In this document: piece by piece, positions 59,267 to 64,000 of the stretch
Position numbering within the stretch: the stretch's first letter is position 1
Layout: every line of letters begins with the position of its first letter
Origin: Paralvinella palmiformis
Lineage: Eukaryota > Annelida > Polychaeta > Terebellida > Alvinellidae
Direction of reading: 5' to 3'
Assembly (NCBI GenBank): GCA_025642065.1
Contig: JAODUP010000056.1
Coordinates: 657,501-721,500, forward strand
Length of the DNA stretch: 64,000 nt
The notes under the pieces: generated by a model
Told to the model about the DNA's origin: nothing
Database searches by the model: none
What the model saw: only the letters and a program-made list of their open reading frames with translations
Made by a program: the position numbers and the translations under genes

Positions 59267-60708
59267 CTGTAATGGTAACAGATGAAAGGACATATCTCAA
59301 TCAAGTGTTATTATTGTTAGGCTTTAGAACAGAAATAAAGATGTTAACTTGGACAATCAATAGTGAGCAGTAGTGGGCATGAAATCTAGGTTTCCAAATT
59401 ACAAATATGGCCCATTAATGGCATTTGTCTTGTTATATGTTGAATATTTCTTTCACAACAGACAAAATGAAGAGTATGATAACAATGTCATATATTCAGG
59501 CACTGAACAGATATGGCTAATATATACACCTTCCGCGGGCTAACAAAACAGACAATAACCAATAACTAAGATTTACTAGTGATGATTAATATTTTTATAA
59601 CTTAAAATAATACTGAACATGATCACCACTTCGAGGTTAAGTATGTTTCCCAGTCAAATCTTATTACTACCATCAGAATTTTGACTTACTTATTGGACAC
59701 TGCTAAAGGTCTCATATTGTAATAACATTAATAATGACGAGTGATTCATGTGAATGGTCCTTGTGTCTGGTTGTAACTGTCATCACTGAGCTACCCTGGA
59801 CTGAATTACAATATAATGTATCACCTCAATTTGAAGTGACAGTTCACGTATTTCAGTTATGGGCTTTGAGAATTAGATCCCACAAAACAAGAAAATCTGT
59901 CAGTAATTTACTGATTAATCTTCACGCACACGATATAAATTTACCAGTAACGTGAACTGAACGCAGTAATATTTTAGCCAAGAGTATGGATAATGATCTA
60001 TATGGTTAGAAAGATAAATTACATTCTTCCGTTTTAACAATATACCAATGGCTAAAATATTTGACAAGACAGTGAATAGAAATAACAGGTGTTCATTGAA
60101 ATAAAATATAAATTACTGCTCTCTCTCTCTCTCTCTCTCTCTCTCTGCGGGGGGGGGGTGTTAGAACAGCACCACTATTCATTACCCTTTGTGACTTGAT
60201 TATTAAAAAAAGTTCACATCTCTAATTACAAATGGAAGATTTAGATGCATCACCATTATTTATACAAAGTTTTTTTTAACATCTTGCATCTAATGATGTG
60301 ATGTCACTGTCTGTGTTCATGGGACATTGGAATATGTTTTGTCTCAGCTAAAGGCTCTCAAAATGATACGGCCTTAAGCTTGAGCAAGGGTTAGGTTCAA
60401 CCAAAGAAACTGTCGTAAATAATTACCCAAGTCCATTAATCAACTAGATATAATATTTATTATTTTGCATGACGTGTTAACGGCAAAAACGTCCAAGCCA
60501 TGAAAAAAAGACTTAAACATATGACCCGATGTCTAGAAATCATTGTGATGAATGTTCATCAAGCACAAGTGTGATATGGCTTCGACAACTCATCAGCGAT
60601 ATATGCATCTACGCTCTTAATTAACTTTCAAGGGAGAAACACCGTCGTACTATACAAATATAAAATTATACTTTCTCAAAATACACATTTACTAAACGTT
60701 ATGATTTT

Positions 60709-60709
<1 letters not shown>

Positions 60710-60774
<65 letters not shown>
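60710..60774. repeat. Compound (CA)n-(TA)n microsatellite
   Basis: CA run of about 39 bp followed by TA run of about 24 bp. Confidence 0.95.
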
Positions 60775-62201
60775 CCCCCACACACTCACACATTGCTATA
60801 TTGGAGATGATGAACACATGTTTTTGACTTTTCCATTTACTTTTTAATCACCAGACCTGTAGAGAGCTACTTTTATGTTTATAAATGTAATGACACACCG
60901 ATGATAGGATAATATCAGCTTGTGGCAGTCGATCGGAGCTAAGAATATTTGAGAACGGCCAACTTGGCGGTGAGTGGTGATATGTATCCAACTGACAGTC
61001 TCAGACTCCGTGCCATCTTTACACAAACACACACACACACACATACACGCAGCAGGACTGTATAATAAAAACATCATTAAATAACGACGCACAGTTCTCT
61101 TCACTAATCGTCCACGCTATCTTCCTCCACATAGAATAACGTCTCTCAGTTGTGACATGCCAACACCACACCGTGTGCGTGGGGTTCTCACCCACTTGGT
61201 GCAGCCAAGAAATGATCTAAATTCGACTGTGGAATGTCAACTCTGAAACTGAAAGGGGGTTATGGAGTGCAAACTTTCGACACGGGATGCGACACTTCTC
61301 AGTTCTATTCAGAGCAAGGAGAATGACCCCGTCAAGAATGATATAATAACCACTCCCACCGCCGCCACCAGGGGGACATAAATCACTAGCAGACAGGTTT
61401 CTCGTGTTAGAATGTTTAAGAATTTTAGCCATAATGTGCAGCACTGAATAGCGTTCATTACAGATGACATCAGTTTTATGGGCTGCTCGCTAAAACGGTG
61501 GACAGCCAAACTGTCTGTGAGGATGTCACCGTACGCCCAATGTTGTTGGCGGTTTCCATTTTATAAAACGCAATCAGATATTCAGTAACCTGTTCATTAA
61601 AAATAGATCTTCTGCATAATTTCGACACGCCGTACTGAACCGAAGCCGTCACTATACAGCTGTATTGTATCCACGTTATTGTGCGGGTGTCACAGTGTGC
61701 TGGATGGACTCTCACAATCTAAGCATTCATAATTAGCTTCATTAAACCATCTGTTTGTTTACTGGCACATATCATATAATGGTTTTATTAAGCGAATGCT
61801 ACCAAATGTAGAGCGAATTCGCTGTTCTCCACAAACAGACGACAAAAGGCAGTACAGTGAATAGTCTGGATCTGAAAGCCCCTCTACAGTATAATAGCTC
61901 CAGTTTTACGGCTACGGCCGACAAGCGGAGCCAGCAGTCCACTTCTATCGGGGTATCAGTCATGATTTCATTAATTACCAAGTCTTCAGTGCTGTAACAC
62001 ACCGTTTTGTTGCTTTATGACTGCCGGGGGCATCTCAATTTAAAAAAAAACTAACAGCGCTAAAAGAAGCCTTTGATACCACTGATGGCGAAATTCATTA
62101 AATGTTCAGACACCTGAAGACAGAATCACATCAGCTAATGGATACGATAAATGGTGGACGAGTAATGTCTGTTTTTTCCTCTCAAATGTCAATTTTCTAT
62201 G

Positions 62202-62204
<3 letters not shown>

Positions 62205-62257
<53 letters not shown>
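62205..62257. repeat. (CA)n microsatellite
   Basis: About 26 CA units, 140 bp downstream (in gene direction) of the VWC exon. Confidence 0.95.
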
Positions 62258-62258
<1 letters not shown>

Positions 62259-62392
62259 TAGAGAGAAAAAATCTTACAGAGACAGATACACTTAAAAACC
62301 CATACAGGTAGGCAAATGTCCATACGAGACTGCTTCAGTCCATAGGAAGGCCCACATCATCTCAATTTCACATTTACTTACAAACCGCGTAC

Positions 62393-62560
62393 CATCGCAA
62401 ACTGGACAGCACTGTCCGGGCACTGTACGTGGATTCTCACAGTGTACAAGACAGAGTTCTGCACGACAGTACACTTGTCCACTCTCACAGTAACACGTCA
62501 CACAGTCATCTTGCTTCCACTCAGCTCCATTAACATAAGTCATGTTACCCTTGGTACAAC
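62393..62560 (-). CDS. CRIM1-like gene, first visible VWC exon
   Basis: 168 bp, phase 1 at both ends. The acceptor has a fine pyrimidine tract (CTTTTCTTCAG before GTTGTACC). The domain shows CTKGNMTYVNGAEW, CVTCYC, CRAELCLVHC and CCPVC. By order it is the second VWC domain of CRIM1, just before the antistasin block. The in-frame donor is GTACGC, which is weak; a perfect GTAAGT lies 12 bp further on but would break the frame with the next exon. CRIM1 is a type I membrane protein that binds BMPs in the secretory pathway and at the surface through its VWC domains. The signal peptide, IGFBP-like domain and first VWC are not in the window. Confidence 0.88.
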
Positions 62561-62814
62561 CTGAAGAAAAGAAAAACAATCACTTCTATTATAGATCTAT
62601 ATAAGTAAACATAACGGTTTTATAGTCAGAATCAAGCATCTTTAATTGGTAGATATGTCTTTATACTCCTAATCTATGAACTAGTTGCCTTGTTAATATA
62701 TAGACCTGTACATCCTGATACCATAACCAACACCGTGTAGTGCATAAACATGTTAAAATAATTAATTCATCTTGTCCAAGGTATAACTGAATCAAAGGGC
62801 AAGTTTACGAAAGA

Positions 62815-62900
62815 TGGATGGGAAGTCGGTGGGATTCAAACTCGGGATCTCTTGTATTATAGACAAGAACTCCAATCAACGACGCAATCAGGGAAAACAT
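62815..62900 (-). repeat. tRNA-derived SINE head
   Basis: On the minus strand it contains TGTCTATAATACAAGAGATC and GAGTTTGAATCCC, an anticodon-arm-like part followed by a good B box. The open frame across it (62814-63182) is not a gene. Confidence 0.5.
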
Positions 62901-63409
62901 CAAAATTCCGGTCTCCAGTTTCTTATGGCTAAAGATCTAAGAAGGCAATCCCTTTGGACACGAGACCCAATCAGAATTCAAATCTACTACGACTCTCGGT
63001 CAAGCAATCTGAAGCCGAACAAGCCATTTCCGATAACCGGTTTCCAAAGTCGCTTCACATTTAATACGCTACCAGCTTCCTTAATAGTCAGACATCAAAT
63101 CCCACTTGGCCCGTCACACAGGAGTCACATCCGTCATCCCCAACTTCATATATTGAGGACAGAAGCTGACCCACATGTGTAGTCATGTTGTGACATAGAT
63201 ACACTGGAGTGTTCTGACCAATGGCTAACTGAAGATTTGGAGATAGATTAGATGTCTTCATGTGAAAATTGTTATCGTGGGTACGTTTTCTTTGAGAAAT
63301 GCTTTAAATTCTTTGTTTTCAATTTCAAACACCGTACAGCTATAATACGTAATCTAGTACAGTTTTGTAAAGGGCAATATTACCAGCATAAGACTCACTT
63401 GAAAGACTG

Positions 63410-63610
63410 AGTTTTGTTTCGTTAATGCTGACATTTAACCGTATAGTAAATGACACCCAATTATACGCTGCGCTTTTGAAATATGATACGTTTTCTTGCA
63501 CTAAAGACTAAGAATAACACAATTATAGTAATTAATTAGCAAATTGATCCCATTTACATCTACAAATCTCGTCTTTGAGAACTACGTCTACCTCGTAGTT
63601 AATATACTAC
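63410..63610. repeat. Dispersed repeat, copy 2
   Basis: Second copy of the sequence at 51895-52165, about 11.5 kb away and in the same orientation. It shares GACTAAGAATAACACAA and the AAATTGATCC segment and is also followed by a GT-rich array. Confidence 0.7.
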
Positions 63611-63636
63611 TACATGGTAAGTGGCAACCATAGTCA

Positions 63637-63695
63637 ATGTGTGTGTGTGTGTGTGTGTCTCACTCTTTCTCTCTGTGTGTGTGTGTGTGTGTGTG
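63637..63695. repeat. GT-rich compound microsatellite
   Basis: Two GT runs separated by CTCACTCTTTCTCTC. Confidence 0.9.
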
Positions 63696-64000
63696 ACATC
63701 GTTTGCTTAATAATATTGGCAATTGTTTAATAATACATCACTGTCAGTCACTAAATCAAATAGCAGCATTTATCTTCAAACCAATATCTACCGGTCCGCT
63801 AATATCTACTTGCTCACAAATATCCATATATCCACCGATATATATATGCCCATCAATAACAAGCATATAACTCGGAAGTCAGGTGATCTTCCAAATGAAA
63901 CATCCCCAAATCTGTTTACTGACAACCACATCCCTGGCTAGAGACTCCACATGATAAGATCAGCAGGACACTGTTCATTGATATTTGTCCAGATACATCT

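Larger units (their letters stand above)
59267..62392 (-). other. CRIM1-like intron (3.1 kb)
   Basis: Holds (CT)n plus a poly-G run at 60118-60157, a (CA)n-(TA)n array at 60710-60774, and a (CA)n array at 62205-62257. No extra antistasin or VWC module is seen, and the four antistasin modules are already accounted for downstream. Open frames at 61217-61715 look like chance. Confidence 0.65.
62561..64000 (-). other. CRIM1-like intron running off the window
   Basis: Contains a tRNA-like SINE head at 62815-62900, the second copy of a dispersed repeat at 63410-63610 and GT-rich arrays at 63637-63695. I see no VWC or IGFBP exon here. Confidence 0.6.

Noticed and set aside
61217..61715. Overlapping minus-strand frames in the CRIM1-like intron
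   Set aside because: No VWC, antistasin or IGFBP cysteine pattern, and no phase-1 splice pair around them.

Overview
This is an animal (eukaryotic) genomic window: AT-rich, with two multi-exon genes on the minus strand, long introns, GT-AG splice sites, abundant microsatellites and many decayed transposable elements. The gene families point to a non-vertebrate animal. A mollusc or other lophotrochozoan is my guess from the general look of the repeats and is not proven here. Nothing in it looks bacterial or viral, and I see no operon, CRISPR array, rRNA gene or free-standing tRNA gene.

Region 1 (1-15080): the 5' end of a phospholipase C beta gene on the minus strand. Coding exon 1 (13829-13927) holds the start codon and exon 2 (8714-8791) follows a 5.0 kb intron. 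I could not find exon 3 in the remaining 8.7 kb, so the gene probably continues past the left edge. Upstream of exon 1 is a CpG-rich promoter-like zone with a perfect CRE palindrome just before the ATG.

Region 2 (15080-54000): about 39 kb of gene desert between the two genes. It carries non-LTR retrotransposon remnants of at least two lineages (CR1/Jockey-like at 17336-18010, 21693-22810, 28150-30015, 40440-42060, 43200-44990, 45780-46190 and 47170-47640; L1/Tx1-like at 33600-34700), two hAT-like DNA transposon remnants, and three tRNA-derived SINE families, one with clear target-site duplications. It also has several degenerate minisatellites. The most striking is a 2-kb array of an 18-bp unit containing a 252-bp higher-order repeat in about five copies, which keeps both strands open.

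Region 3 (54000-64000): nine 3' exons of a CRIM1-like gene (cysteine-rich, BMP-binding type I membrane protein) on the minus strand. In reading order they give one VWC domain, four antistasin-like domains (one exon with one, one exon with three), four VWC domains in four exons, a short juxtamembrane exon, and a last exon with the membrane helix and a very long cytoplasmic tail. All internal junctions are phase 1. The signal peptide, IGFBP-like domain and first VWC domain must lie beyond position 64000.

The two genes run in the same direction and there is no sign that they work together. The best candidates for something new are the higher-order minisatellite, the SINE families with their (ATC)n and (CTCA)n tails, the long CRIM1 tail, and several nested insertions.
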